A stretch of DNA of 64,000 bases from contig JAMZAV010005053.1 in assembly GCA_024449915.1 (NCBI GenBank), positions 17,183-81,182 on the forward strand, in the 5' to 3' direction. The first letter of the stretch is position 1; the number at the start of each line of letters is the position of its first letter. The translations under genes were made by a program, and so were the position numbers. Shown piece after piece: positions 11,650-21,100 of this stretch. A model generated the notes under the pieces. The model was not told the origin of the DNA, did no database searches, and was given only the letters and a program-made list of their open reading frames with translations. Source of the stretch: Sweltsa coloradensis (taxonomy: Eukaryota; Arthropoda; Insecta; Plecoptera; Chloroperlidae).

Positions 11650-11842
11650 GTAAATCAATATTATATTACACAATTTACAAATTAGATATATCATCATGTA
11701 ACAACAAAAGGTTATTTTTTCAAAAACTTTCTTTTTGCTGAAATTAAAATTAGAGAAAATGTAATGCTATTTGCATGTTTGCAAGTCACTATCACTCAAC
11801 AACAATCAGAAAAAACTTTTATTTTCATTTTTAAAATTGCAG

Positions 11843-11992
11843 AGAACAAGAAGGAGTTAACCTGGCCTCTGGAGCAGCACCAGTCATCGCCGACGTAGCA
11901 CCAGTCATTGCTGACGTAGCCACAGCTAAACCAAGATATGGAAGACTGTCACTAAAAAATTACAAGCGTCCACATCCAGACCAATATTTAGG
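11843..11992 (+). CDS. POLB: PolB gene exon 3 (basic motif repeat, copy 2)
   Basis: Acceptor AAATTGCAG ends at 11842 and donor GTACGT starts at 11993, phase 2 on both sides. The about 50 residues begin EQEG, contain an imperfect internal repeat (APVIADV twice) and end with KPRYGRLSLKNYKR, nearly identical to exon 2. Because both exons are symmetrical (phase 2 in and out), skipping or adding a copy keeps the reading frame, so variable numbers of this motif are possible. Inferred from splice consensus. Confidence 0.7.
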
Positions 11993-12240
11993 GTACGTTG
12001 ATAATTAATTCTAAAAATATTTGTCGTACAATTTATGGATTAGATAATATTATCATTTCACAATTAGAAGTGTGTTTTAAAAATTATAATTTATTCCTGT
12101 ATTTCTAAGTAAAAGAAAATGCAAGATGCTTGTCATTTGTCACGAATTAAAACATGTCACTTCATTATTTAAAATATAAGTAAAGTTATAAGGAAATTTT
12201 ATCATTATTATTATTGAATGATAGCAACTGTCAAAAAAAG

Positions 12241-12317
12241 TGTGCCCTGACTAGGGATCGAACCTAGAACCTCTGTCTCAATACGCCATCGCTCTACCAA
12301 TTGAGCTATCGGGACAC
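12241..12317 (-). repeat. tRNA-like Pol III repeat (copy 1) inside PolB intron 3
   Basis: On the minus strand a tRNA-like shape can be drawn: acceptor GTCCCGA/TCAGGGC (one mismatch), D arm GCTC-AATTGGTA-GAGC (A box TAGCTCAATTGG), T arm CTAGG-TTCGATC-CCTAG (B box GGTTCGATCCC), then a T7 run as Pol III terminator. The anticodon stem pairs poorly (about 3 of 5). A second copy with similar flanks lies at 32262-32337. Conserved flanks and the bad anticodon stem favour a tRNA-derived dispersed repeat over a working tRNA gene. Confidence 0.7.
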
Positions 12318-12365
12318 AGAACACATTTTCACTAATTTGCTATTTGTTGACATTCATAATAATAT

Positions 12366-12367
12366 GA

Positions 12368-12453
<86 letters not shown>
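12366..12453 (+). repeat. (TTA)n microsatellite before the PolB exon 4 acceptor
   Basis: About 29 uninterrupted TTA/ATT units between the tRNA-like repeat and the acceptor TATTTCAG (ending 12458). Its T-rich strand supplies the polypyrimidine-like tract of that splice site. Length is expected to vary between individuals. Confidence 0.95.
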
Positions 12454-12454
<1 letters not shown>

Positions 12455-12458
12455 TCAG

Positions 12459-14112
12459 TGATCAAAAGAAAGTGGCACACACCAGTAACCAGTCCCTGAA
12501 TGATGGAGCCGTCGCTTTAACTCCGACAGCGCAGCCGCAACCCCTGCCTCCACAGCAACCATCAGACCTTCCACGACAACAAGATGACATTGACAGCCGT
12601 GGCTTCAAACTTATAAGTTCTTCGTCTGCATCAAACCGTAAGTTCCGCCATGCGCGTTATAATCACGATATTCTACTGGACACTGTGCCACACGGGCGTG
12701 ATCCCCTGCAATGGTTACAGGAAACTTTTCAGAACGTGCTTAATAGTTTAAATAAGGATCTTAATATTAAGAACACGGATAAAGTGGGTCTGAAAATAAC
12801 AAGTGATTCCTCGCCAGACAAACCAGTATGGATTTCTTTACGCAACGCAGATCAACTAGATTCTGAAGTCATTTTAAGTTCCTTGGAGAAAGTGGCTCAA
12901 AGTAATGCGGATTTTGTAACTGGTAAATTGACTGTTACACTGACACATGTTGACATGCCCCTTGGAAACGGGCGGAGAGCAGTGGCAAAATATGTCACTG
13001 ATGAAGAATTTGCTAGATCAAAAAAATCTATAATTGTCATCAAAAATAAAGATAAGCTGTGCTTGCCCCGTGGACTTGTAGTTGGTATAAGTCTGCATGA
13101 AGGAAGCCCTCAAGAAAAGGTGAGCTTGAGAAAAAAGCTTAAGCCTCAAACTTTAAAAGCCCTTGAATTATGCAAAGCAGCTAATGTGGACATGAGACAT
13201 GGTGGGGGTTTGGAGCAAATTCGTAAATTCCAAGAGTACCTAACAAACTACCAAATATCAGTCTTCACAGACCGTAAAGGTCATAACATAGTTTTTCAAG
13301 GTCCTTTTGGAACAGATGACCGACTACGAAAGAACATAGACCTGTTTTTGCATGACAACCATTATGATGTTATTACCAGTGTAACTGGTGCCTTTGATTA
13401 TACATACTATTGTCGGCCCTGTCGTATTGGATCAAACAACAAAGGAGGGCACACTTGCCCTGGCTTATGTTCACAGTGCCATCATATGCCACCATGTTCT
13501 CAATATGCACAGCCTGTAAAATGCCACAGCTGTTTGCGAACATTCAATGGTGACAAATGTTTTCTCCAGCACTTAAAGCCGCTGTTTTCAAATAGCAGAA
13601 CAGTGTGTGACGTTTATAAGATTTGCAAGAAATGCTTCAAATTTTGCAATTTTCGCGTAAGAACTGACCAACACAAATGCGGAGAAGTCTACTGCCATCT
13701 GTGCAAAAAGTATTGTCCAGCTAATCATCTTTGCTACATGCAGAAAATTAAACCAAAGAAGAGGAAAGCTGACGGCAACACAATGTTTGTCTTTTATGAT
13801 CTAGAGGCAACACAGTCAACATTATTAAAGCCCAATTATTTTGAGCATGTGCCTAATCTTGTTGTATCGCAACAATGTTGCCTGAAATGTTTGGCTAGTC
13901 CGATTGAAGAAGTTTGCAATGCTTGCTCGCCGGGAGATGCACGGCACCAAGTTTTTGAGGGGGAGAACCCAGTCGAGCAATTCATTGCCCACATACGCCA
14001 AAGAAGACCCAAAGTGCAAGATGTTGTTGCTATTGCACACAACATGAAGGGTTATGATGGGCACTTTGTTCTTAGGCATCTTGTAGAAAACTTGACTGGT
14101 CACCAGAACTAA
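12459..14112 (+). CDS. POLB: PolB exon 4, first part: zinc-binding region and 3'-5' exonuclease
   Basis: Family B DNA polymerase of the protein-primed/viral type (DNA_pol_B_2), which would copy the Polinton. The exon starts at the acceptor TATTTCAG and matches the phase of exon 3. In order it encodes a Gln/Pro-rich linker, an unassigned conserved stretch, a Cys/His-rich region (about 13400-13735, several C-x2-C pairs, probably zinc-binding), exonuclease motif I (FYDLEAT, 13792-13812) and exonuclease motif II (AHNMKGYDGHF, 14035-14067). The frame then hits a stop at 14110-14112. The conserved continuation is found in another frame from about 14097, so one base is out of register near 14085-14097. 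This is either a true disabling indel or a sequence error in an A-run. Exonuclease motif III and the palm lie in the next feature. Confidence 0.9.
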
Positions 14113-16430
14113 TTAAAAATGGTGCAAAAATTTTATCAATGACTTGTGACGACATCTCATTCAAGGATTCGTTAAATTTTTTGCCCATGCCACTAAAAAG
14201 TTTTCCAAAGACATTTAACTTAGAAGATATCAAGAAAGGCCATTTCCCACATTTCTTTAACAAAGAAGAAAATTTTGATTACATAGGTGAAATGCCTGAT
14301 ACAAAGTTTTATGGAGCTGACGAGATGTCCACAAAAGAACGGGAAGAGTTTATGGCGTGGCATACAGAAAAAGTGAATCAAAAATCGGTGTTTGACTTTA
14401 GAAAAGAACTAGTTGATTATTGTAATGATGATGTGTCCATACTGCGTTCATCCTGCCTATCTTTTAGAAACTCTTTTTTGGAAGAAAACAACATTGACCC
14501 CTTCTGGCAATCAGTCACTATAGCTGGTGCTTGCATGAAAGTTTTTCAGCAAAACTTTTTGCAGCCCAACACAATTGCTCTCATACCACCCCGTGGCTAC
14601 AGATGTGCCGACCGTCAATCCTTTGCAGCATTGTGTTGGCTAAGATGGGTGGCACACAATGAAGCAAAAAACCTTCAAACCTCCGAGACTGGCCGTGAAG
14701 TCAAATTACTTGGGCAGTACAAAGTTGATGGCTATTTTGAGTCTCCTAATGAGAAAATTGTGTATGAGTTCCAAGGGTGTTATTTCCATGGATGTAAACA
14801 GTGCTTTCCACAGCAAGATACAGCCTTAAACAAAGACACTCGTGAGACGATGGGTAATCGCAATGAAGCCACTCGCCATAAAGTTGAAACCCTTCGTGCC
14901 GCAGGCTACAAAGTCATTGAAATGTGGGAGTGCCAATTCAATGCTATGAAAGAAAGAAATCCACAGCTTAAAAAGTTTCTGGCAGAGCATCCACGAAGGC
15001 ACGAAGAGCCATTAAATCCACGCCATGCTTTTTACGGGGGCCGTACAAACTGTACGAAAACATATTACAAAGTAAAGCCTGGTGAGAAGATTCAATACTT
15101 TGATGTTTGTTCGTTATATCCAGCAACAAATAAGTATGGAAAATATCCAATCGGACATCCAACAATATTTGTAAAGGATGAATATAAAAAGCTTATAGGA
15201 GATGATATGAACAACATCAATATGGTCGAGGGGGTAATTAAATGTACAATTCTACCCCCTCAAAACCTGTACCATCCGGTTTTACCTCAAAAAGTAAACA
15301 ATAAACTTCTCTTTATGCTCTGCCAGGAGTGTGGCGAAAATTCAGTTACAACAGAGTGTCCACACAAAGATGCAGACCGCAGAGCAATAACTGGGACGTG
15401 GATCGCAGATGAAGTCAAGACGGCCTTGCGATTAGGGTATAAAATCACCCAGATTCACGAGATTTGGCAATTCAAGACTGTACAATATGACCCTACCACA
15501 AAAGCAGGAGGACTCTTTGTATTATATGTAAATAAATTTTTAAAACTTAAGGCAGAAGCAAGTGGTTGGCCATCATGGTGTATTACAGCAGATGAAAAAG
15601 ATGCGTATGTTAAGATGTTTGAAGAACGCGAGGGTGTGAAACTTGACTCTGCCAACATAAAGTCGAACCCTGGACTGCGTGCTTTGGCCAAATTAATGCT
15701 AAATTCTTTTTGGGGCAAATTTGGACAGAGAAATGACCTTACTAAGCACAAAATTGTCAACACCTACGAGGAAATGGTGGAAATCATTGGCAATCCTCGT
15801 AACGAAGTGACGAGTTGCGAGCCTTTGACGGAAGAGAAAATGTTTGTTACTTGGACAGAGAACACAGAAGATGCGACACCTTCAGCTCACACCAATGTAG
15901 TTATTGCTGCTGTAACAACAACATTAGCTCGCCTGAAATTGTACTCCTACCTTGAGATGCTTGGTGAAAGGATTTTGTACTTTGATACTGACAGTATCCT
16001 GTTTGTCAGTCGCCCTGGAGATATAGACCCACCTACGGGTGACTTCTTGGGTGACATGACTGATGAACTAGCCGAGTATGGGCAAGGATCCTACATCTCG
16101 GAATTTGTAAGTGGCGGACCGAAAAATTACAGTTACAGAGTACAATGTGGAGGCAAGGCTGATGTCATAAAAACTGTCTGCAAAGTACGCGGCATACGCC
16201 TTAATTACTCTGCAAGTAAAACTGTAAATTTTGATGCAATGAAAGACATGACATTGAATGGAGGTGCTCCTGTTAATGTACATATACCCCATCATATTGT
16301 GAGAGTGCCACAGTTTAAAATAGCTACATGTGCGCAAAACAAGATATACAGGACGGTAGTAACCAAAAGGCGTCTCATTGAAAACCATGATACATTGCCT
16401 TTTGGCTACAAGCGTCAACGCCTGGACTAA
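14097..16430 (+). CDS. POLB: PolB, second part: VSR-like insert and polymerase palm (frameshifted from first part)
   Basis: Continues the polymerase after the frameshift; the first in-frame ATG is 14139 but homology starts before it at WSPELIKNG. Visible in order: exonuclease motif III (YCNDDVSIL, about 14415-14440); a very-short-patch-repair-like nuclease insert (KVDGYFES.., YEFQGCYFHGC, then KVIEMWECQF, about 14725-14945); Pol A (DVCSLYPATNKYGKYPIGHP, 15102-15160); Pol B (KLMLNSFWGKFGQ, about 15690-15730); and Pol C (YFDTDSILF, about 15976-16000). All catalytic Asp residues of the palm are present. The stop is at 16428-16430, and a polyadenylation signal AATAAA follows at 16556-16561. Combined with exons 1-4 the protein would exceed 1,400 residues, long for the family because of the unusual N-terminal exons. 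Confidence 0.93.
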   Translation, partial: WSPELIKNGAKILSMTCDDISFKDSLNFLPMPLKSFPKTFNLEDIKKGHFPHFFNKEENFDYIGEMPDTKFYGADEMSTKEREEFMAWHTEKVNQKSVFDFRKELVDYCNDDVSILRSSCLSFRNSFLEENNIDPFWQSVTIAGACMKVFQQNFLQPNTIALIPPRGYRCADRQSFAALCWLRWVAHNEAKNLQTSETGREVKLLGQYKVDGYFESPNEKIVYEFQGCYFHGCKQCFPQQDTALNKDTRETMGNRNEATRHKVETLRAAGYKVIEMWECQFNAMKERNPQLKKFLAEHPRRHEEPLNPRHAFYGGRTNCTKTYYKVKPGEKIQYFDVCSLYPATNKYGKYPIGHPTIFVKDEYKKLIGDDMNNINMVEGVIKCTILPPQNLYHPVLPQKVNNKLLFMLCQECGENSVTTECPHKDADRRAITGTWIADEVKTALRLGYKITQIHEIWQFKTVQYDPTTKAGGLFVLYVNKFLKLKAEASGWPSWCITADEKDAYVKMFEEREGVKLDSANIKSNPGLRALAKLMLNSFWGKFGQRNDLTKHKIVNTYEEMVEIIGNPRNEVTSCEPLTEEKMFVTWTENTEDATPSAHTNVVIAAVTTTLARLKLYSYLEMLGERILYFDTDSILFVSRPGDIDPPTGDFLGDMTDELAEYGQGSYISEFVSGGPKNYSYRVQCGGKADVIKTVCKVRGIRLNYSASKTVNFDAMKDMTLNGGAPVNVHIPHHIVRVPQFKIATCAQNKIYRTVVTKRRLIENHDTLPFGYKRQRLD

Positions 16431-16555
16431 ACTGACCAAGAGAAGTCACACCTTTACTTATCAATGTTTTTAATGTATATTTCTCTTTGTATAAATATGT
16501 AAATATAACGTTTTGTTTGAGAGCCCAAAAATACTTTGGAAAGTGAGGGCATGTT

Positions 16556-16561
16556 AATAAA
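16556..16561 (+). terminator. Polyadenylation signal downstream of PolB
   Basis: AATAAA 126 nt after the PolB stop codon and 99 nt before the LTR-element insertion site. It is the only such hexamer seen between the stop and the insertion. Confidence 0.5.
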
Positions 16562-16655
16562 GGGGTTTTTACACATGGAGTTACATCACCATGTTCCATG
16601 TTGACCTTTCCTCTAAACAACAAAAAGGACCCCATCGAATGACTGAAACTTTGAC

Positions 16656-16659
16656 GTAG
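16656..16659. repeat. Left 4-bp target duplication of the LTR element
   Basis: GTAG immediately before the TG of the left LTR; the same GTAG follows the CA of the right LTR at 24086-24089. Confidence 0.85.
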
Positions 16660-18289
16660 TGCGACGAATCGGACCCTTCCCTACTCATTTTACAAACCAA
16701 ATTTGAAACTTTGCGCCAAAATAAAATTCAAAAATTCAAAAATATATTTTTAAAAATTCTCGGGGGTCGCCTATTATTCAAAATGCCTCGGTCTAACTCC
16801 AATCGGAGACACTGGTAGTAACAGTGGGATTAAAGTAAGGTCAGCAACAAATAAAATTCAAGACTAATTCAAAGTTAAATTCAAGCAACCAAAATGACAC
16901 GATAAACAACAGAATAACAAACCTGTGAAGATGTTAGATCTGCACTGCCAAGGTCTCAGCTCAGTTGGTCTCGCACGGAATAGCAATTAAATCATACAGC
17001 TTAATGAACTAATGAATCAGGAAGAGGGGTTTCTCTATCTACCAAATGACAAGTATTAGGATTCCATTGAAATTAAGAGATATAATTGATATTAGGGTTA
17101 TTCCAAAACAATTACAGGAAATACAATAGCCTGCCTGCCTAGATCAGATCTGACTCAGGTTAGATACCCCTATGGGTGAGTTCCCTTAAAAACCAAAATA
17201 TTAGAATTAGTTAGTTGGCCAAAAACATTTAGGCAAGATATTATTTTAGATACTCATCGGTTATTGTGTACTCCAGTTCGCTGATTTGAAACAGTTCGGT
17301 TGCGATGCGATGGGGAGGGTTTGATGTGTCGTATGGAGGGTAAGTGTGACGATGATGATGATACATGTCGATGTCCTAGACTTCTGTGGCGTTGGAATAG
17401 ACGGGCACAGGACTCGCTTCATGTCGTTGAATTGGTCAGCTACTTGCCGGCGTCGAGGTCCTTGGAACGCATCCCGGTCAGGTTTGTCGTGGTCGACAAA
17501 CAACCTCGCATGGCACGAGATCCAGCATCATGAACACACTTGGGCTCTAACTATGAAGAATCCTTGTGGAAAGCCGTTCCATAGCCAAGGTCGAGAATCG
17601 ATTTAATTGAATCCACGGACTAAGTCAACGCTTCATCCTATAAATTGCGATCTATCGATCACATGCAAAATGCAGAAGGTTCAACAACACTTTCGCGACA
17701 CCTCTTCCCGGTACGGGCTCTCGCGACCGTGGAGTATCTGCGACTCTCCAACACCGTCTCCCCGACACGACTGTCCTGCCCAAAACTCCCTGCTCTCACA
17801 GATTCGCACTATGATGTCACTTTTACCCACAAGCCTCTCTGTTCGTAACTTTCATGTAGGGTGCACCTTACTTAAAACAAATACCCACACTATAGTCGGT
17901 TGACATGTTATCACTCTATTTTTGATGATATTTTAAAAGAACTATAGTGAAATCTGAACGTCCTATACATGACTTTGTTACAACTTGTGGCTGACTAAGC
18001 GTCGTAAAACTTATAGTTTATGTCTTCTTGTACGTGACAAAATAGTGTTTTAGAGCCGTCAGACTGGCGCTGACCGTTCAAGCCTAATTAAATCTCAATT
18101 GCTTTTCGACCATATTTGGGCCGGTGAGACCGAAATATTGCGAGGGCTCTCAAGGAAGTTATGAGTAATCATTAAATGACATTCTTATAATTTTAGTATT
18201 TGCCTCATTTAGGTACACTTGAAAACTGAATTAACTTATAATAGGCATATAAAATATAGAAAAAGATGGTGGTAAGTCGTTATGTTACA
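16660..18289 (-). repeat. LTR (3' LTR in element orientation)
   Basis: 1630 bp, TG...CA on either strand, nearly identical to 22456-24085. Small differences seen near 16740, 16905, 17131, 17831-17855 and 18225. Short open frames inside it occur identically in both LTRs and have no protein-like motif. Confidence 0.95.
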
Positions 18290-19081
18290 ATGATCCCTCA
18301 AGTTTTTGTAGGCAATTGCACACAATTTACTTCAAAAACTTACTAGTTATATTGAAGGCACTGTTATCCATAAGTTACAAACATTGCATGAGTCACTTCA
18401 TTGACTATTGACCATATATATGTTACTTGACCCCAAAACTTTAAATACTGTAGACCAATGGAACATTTTTTATTTAGATGTGTATATATATTTATTTATT
18501 AATATATGATTAGATTTAACATTCAAAATAAAAACCTACAAGTTCAAATACTCTTAGTGTGAATGCACTCTAACATGATCTTAGTATGAGCAGACTATAG
18601 ACCTCAGCTTGCCTTGTTTACATTTTAGCTATGTGGAGTTCACGCACGTTTAACTTCCCTCCCATAACTCTCGGCTGGTTGTATAGGTCGTGTTCTTTTA
18701 CGATCTCTTACGCTCATAACCTTGTAACCTTGACACATTCGTCACATGTTATGTCCTCAACCGATCATGTTGTACTCAACGTTTTGTTTTAGCATTCGAC
18801 TAAAAGATTTGATACATATACTATTCTATACAAAGACTTGATTAAAGGATAACCATAATAGGTAATAATTAATCAAGGTAAAATCTTGTCATTAGACATA
18901 AAAATATTATTTAAGTTATCATAATAGCAGGAAACTTATCTGAAAACAGTATCAGAATGATAAGCAATAATAGACATGCTTGTTCCTGTTCAAACTCTCA
19001 CAAAAACATACACAAATCACCATAACTGCTAGTTAACTATACAGGACCACATTTTTTTAAAAAAACTGCATTACATTCCTT
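18290..19081. other. LTR-element interior, AT-rich, no gene seen
   Basis: About 790 bp between the 3' LTR and the tandem array. No open frame with recognisable content. On the minus strand the bases next to the LTR (AACTTGAGGGATCAT) are only weakly purine-rich, so a polypurine tract is not clear. Confidence 0.5.
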
Positions 19082-19318
19082 TCATCGGATTTTATTTTTA
19101 TTTACTGTGTCAAACCACAAACTTGCTGATACTCCATAGATAATACGCCCTAGTACAAGAACGACGACTGACAGAAATACAATTAACAAATCAACCATGG
19201 GAGCCAATTGCATCTTATTGAACTGATCTCTATCAAATTCACCTATGCCAATTAAGTCCACTTTCCTTGACTCGCAACTAACATTCCTATCCCTCATACT
19301 ATCCTCATAAAAGTTCAT
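19082..19318 (-). CDS. Tandem micro-ORF unit 4 (last in element orientation), single-span membrane peptide
   Basis: About 78 residues, starting at the ATG of MNFYEDSMRD. The N-terminal half is polar and charged (RDRNVSCESRKVDLIGIGEF, FDRDQFNKMQLAPM) and the C-terminal half is one long hydrophobic segment (VDLLIVFLSVVVLVLG) followed by a basic tail. It is the most diverged of four units and has its own C-terminus (IIYGVSASLWFDTVNKNKIR). No family recognised. The high conservation of the peptide part suggests coding, but translation of four successive cistrons is unproven. Confidence 0.5.
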   Translation of the reverse strand: MNFYEDSMRDRNVSCESRKVDLIGIGEFDRDQFNKMQLAPMVDLLIVFLSVVVLVLGRIIYGVSASLWFDTVNKNKIR

Positions 19319-19333
19319 ACTTCTCCACAAAAT

Positions 19334-19525
19334 TTACCAAAAATAGATAATACGTCCAGCTACAAAAACGATGACCAACAAAAACACTAACAACAAATCA
19401 ACCATGGGAGCCAATTGCATCTTATTGAACTGATCTCTGTCAAATTCACCTATGCCAATTAAGTCCACTTTCCTTGACTCGCAGCTAACATTCCTATCCC
19501 TCATACTATTCTCATAAAAGTTCAT
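19334..19525 (-). CDS. Tandem micro-ORF unit 3, single-span membrane peptide
   Basis: 63 residues from MNFYENSMRD to a TAA; unit period is exactly 207 bp (69 codons). Same polar N-terminal half as its neighbours and a membrane-spanning stretch VDLLLVFLLVIVFVAG followed by RIIYFW. A single stop codon and a short in-frame spacer separate it from the next unit. Confidence 0.5.
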   Translation of the reverse strand: MNFYENSMRDRNVSCESRKVDLIGIGEFDRDQFNKMQLAPMVDLLLVFLLVIVFVAGRIIYFW

Positions 19526-19540
19526 ACTTCTCCACAAAAT

Positions 19541-19732
19541 TTAACAAAAATAGATAATACGACCAGCTACAAAAACGATGACCAACAAAAACACTAACAA
19601 CAAATCAACCATGGGAGCCAATTGCATCTTATTGAACTGATCTCTGTCAAATTCACCTATGCCAATTAAGTCCACTTTCCTTGACTCGCAGCTAACATTC
19701 CTATCCCTCATACGATTCTCATAAAAGTTCAT
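19541..19732 (-). CDS. Tandem micro-ORF unit 2, single-span membrane peptide
   Basis: 63 residues, almost identical to units 1 and 3 (MNFYENRMRD at the start, RIIYFC at the end). Because period 207 is a multiple of three, all four units share one frame, interrupted only by one TAA each. Confidence 0.5.
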   Translation of the reverse strand: MNFYENRMRDRNVSCESRKVDLIGIGEFDRDQFNKMQLAPMVDLLLVFLLVIVFVAGRIIYFC

Positions 19733-19747
19733 ACTTCTCCACAAAAT

Positions 19748-19939
19748 TTAACAAAAATAGATAATACGACCAGCTACAAAAACGATGACCAACAAAAACA
19801 CTAACAACAAATCAACCATGGGAGCCAATTGCATCTTATTGAACTGATCTCTATCAAATTCACCTATGCCAATTAAGTCCACTTTCCTTGACTCGCAACT
19901 AACATTCCTATCCCTCATACTATTCTCATAAAAGTTCAT
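19748..19939 (-). CDS. Tandem micro-ORF unit 1 (first in element orientation), single-span membrane peptide
   Basis: 63 residues from MNFYENSMRD to the TAA. Upstream of its ATG the sequence no longer matches the unit consensus, so the array begins here. Predicted type: short polar domain with one Cys, then one transmembrane helix. Compare small membrane proteins of LTR elements only by analogy; no homolog recognised. Confidence 0.5.
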   Translation of the reverse strand: MNFYENSMRDRNVSCESRKVDLIGIGEFDRDQFNKMQLAPMVDLLLVFLLVIVFVAGRIIYFC

Positions 19940-19949
19940 ACTTTTCTAC

Positions 19950-21100
19950 ACTGGTTATGCAAATTACTTAGAATGAAATTTACTACTATTGGAATATTCT
20001 AATGCAGTTTTATTATCTCCCATTATTTAACCTTAGCATTGTATCTTCGATGAACGTACGTTTTGCTGTTTCTTTGCGTGGCCAACATTTCAATTACATC
20101 CAATATCCAATAATATCCCTTGTTCAAATACTTCATTTATCTTTGGACAATTCCTATTGCCAACGCCCTTAGGCACTTTCCTATATCCTTTTGCCTTCTA
20201 CGGCACACAAATCTAACACATTGGATATCTTATTCAAATCTCGAAGTTTTTGTCTCTAGCTGCGTCCCCTGTTCGACTTACTTATCTCTGGTTTGTCTCG
20301 CTCTGTGACTCAACCTGCTCTAGGGTAGAGTATACGTTCGAGAACGGAAACCAATGCCCTTCATTTAAACGAACAACAATGCTACAAAATAAAACTAGAA
20401 CGAACATCAATATTATTTATTTCATTACACGTACCTAATTGTACATCAATAACAGAAAACCAATCTGTAGCTTCCTTAGATTCCTACTGGTCAAACTTGA
20501 CAATTACTATCTCATATGATCATTATGTATTCAAATATCTGCGTTACTGATTTACAAGCAATCAAATATTTTACAGCATACTGTTTCCATCTGGCTAGTG
20601 GCCTACGTGACACTTTGTGCAACCAGCACCAAAAACTCCGTGTTCCCTTCTTCAACCACAGTCGTAAAATAAGGTCATTACTTTTCACATGTCAAATTAT
20701 TTTACAAGCCATAAAACATTTTATTACGGGTTTGTTCAAAACTTTCAATAAACCAAACTTTTTGTTTCCTTGTTACCCAAGCTAAGATATTATGAAATCC
20801 CAACTGTTCTCTTCCCGATAAATGAATCACTGAATACAATTGCCTACACATTCTTACCAATATCGAAACGATCCCCACCTTCAATCAAAGTCCTCGACGT
20901 ATTCAGAGTAGCTCACTGGCTCAAACTCCAAAATTACTTACATGGTAGATTCATTTCACTACTCATGTGAACTCAACGGCTCTCTCGGCCCAAATCGCTC
21001 GCATCTCTTGTCATGCTAAGCCCCAATTACAAAAATTATTCATCCCTCTGATTCGGCAATGCTGAATGGTTTCGATATCAACTTAAATGCTTCAGAAATT
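19950..21100. other. LTR-element interior between Gag-like ORF and tandem array, no gene seen
   Basis: About 1.15 kb of AT-rich sequence with only short open frames on both strands; none shows a motif or a compositional shift. This is where a pol gene would be expected in an autonomous element. Confidence 0.5.

Noticed and set aside
12241..12317. A functional tRNA gene
   Set aside because: The anticodon stem pairs badly and a sibling copy with similar non-tRNA flanks exists at 32262-32337.
12301..12458. N-terminal extension of the polymerase frame containing a long poly-Tyr run
   Set aside because: It starts from TTG inside the tRNA-like repeat, and the Tyr run is just the (TTA)n microsatellite. 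A splice acceptor at 12457-12458 gives a better start.
17261..17903. Several open frames in the LTR, repeated at 23057-23699
   Set aside because: They overlap on both strands, have no protein-like motif and recur only because the two LTRs are identical.
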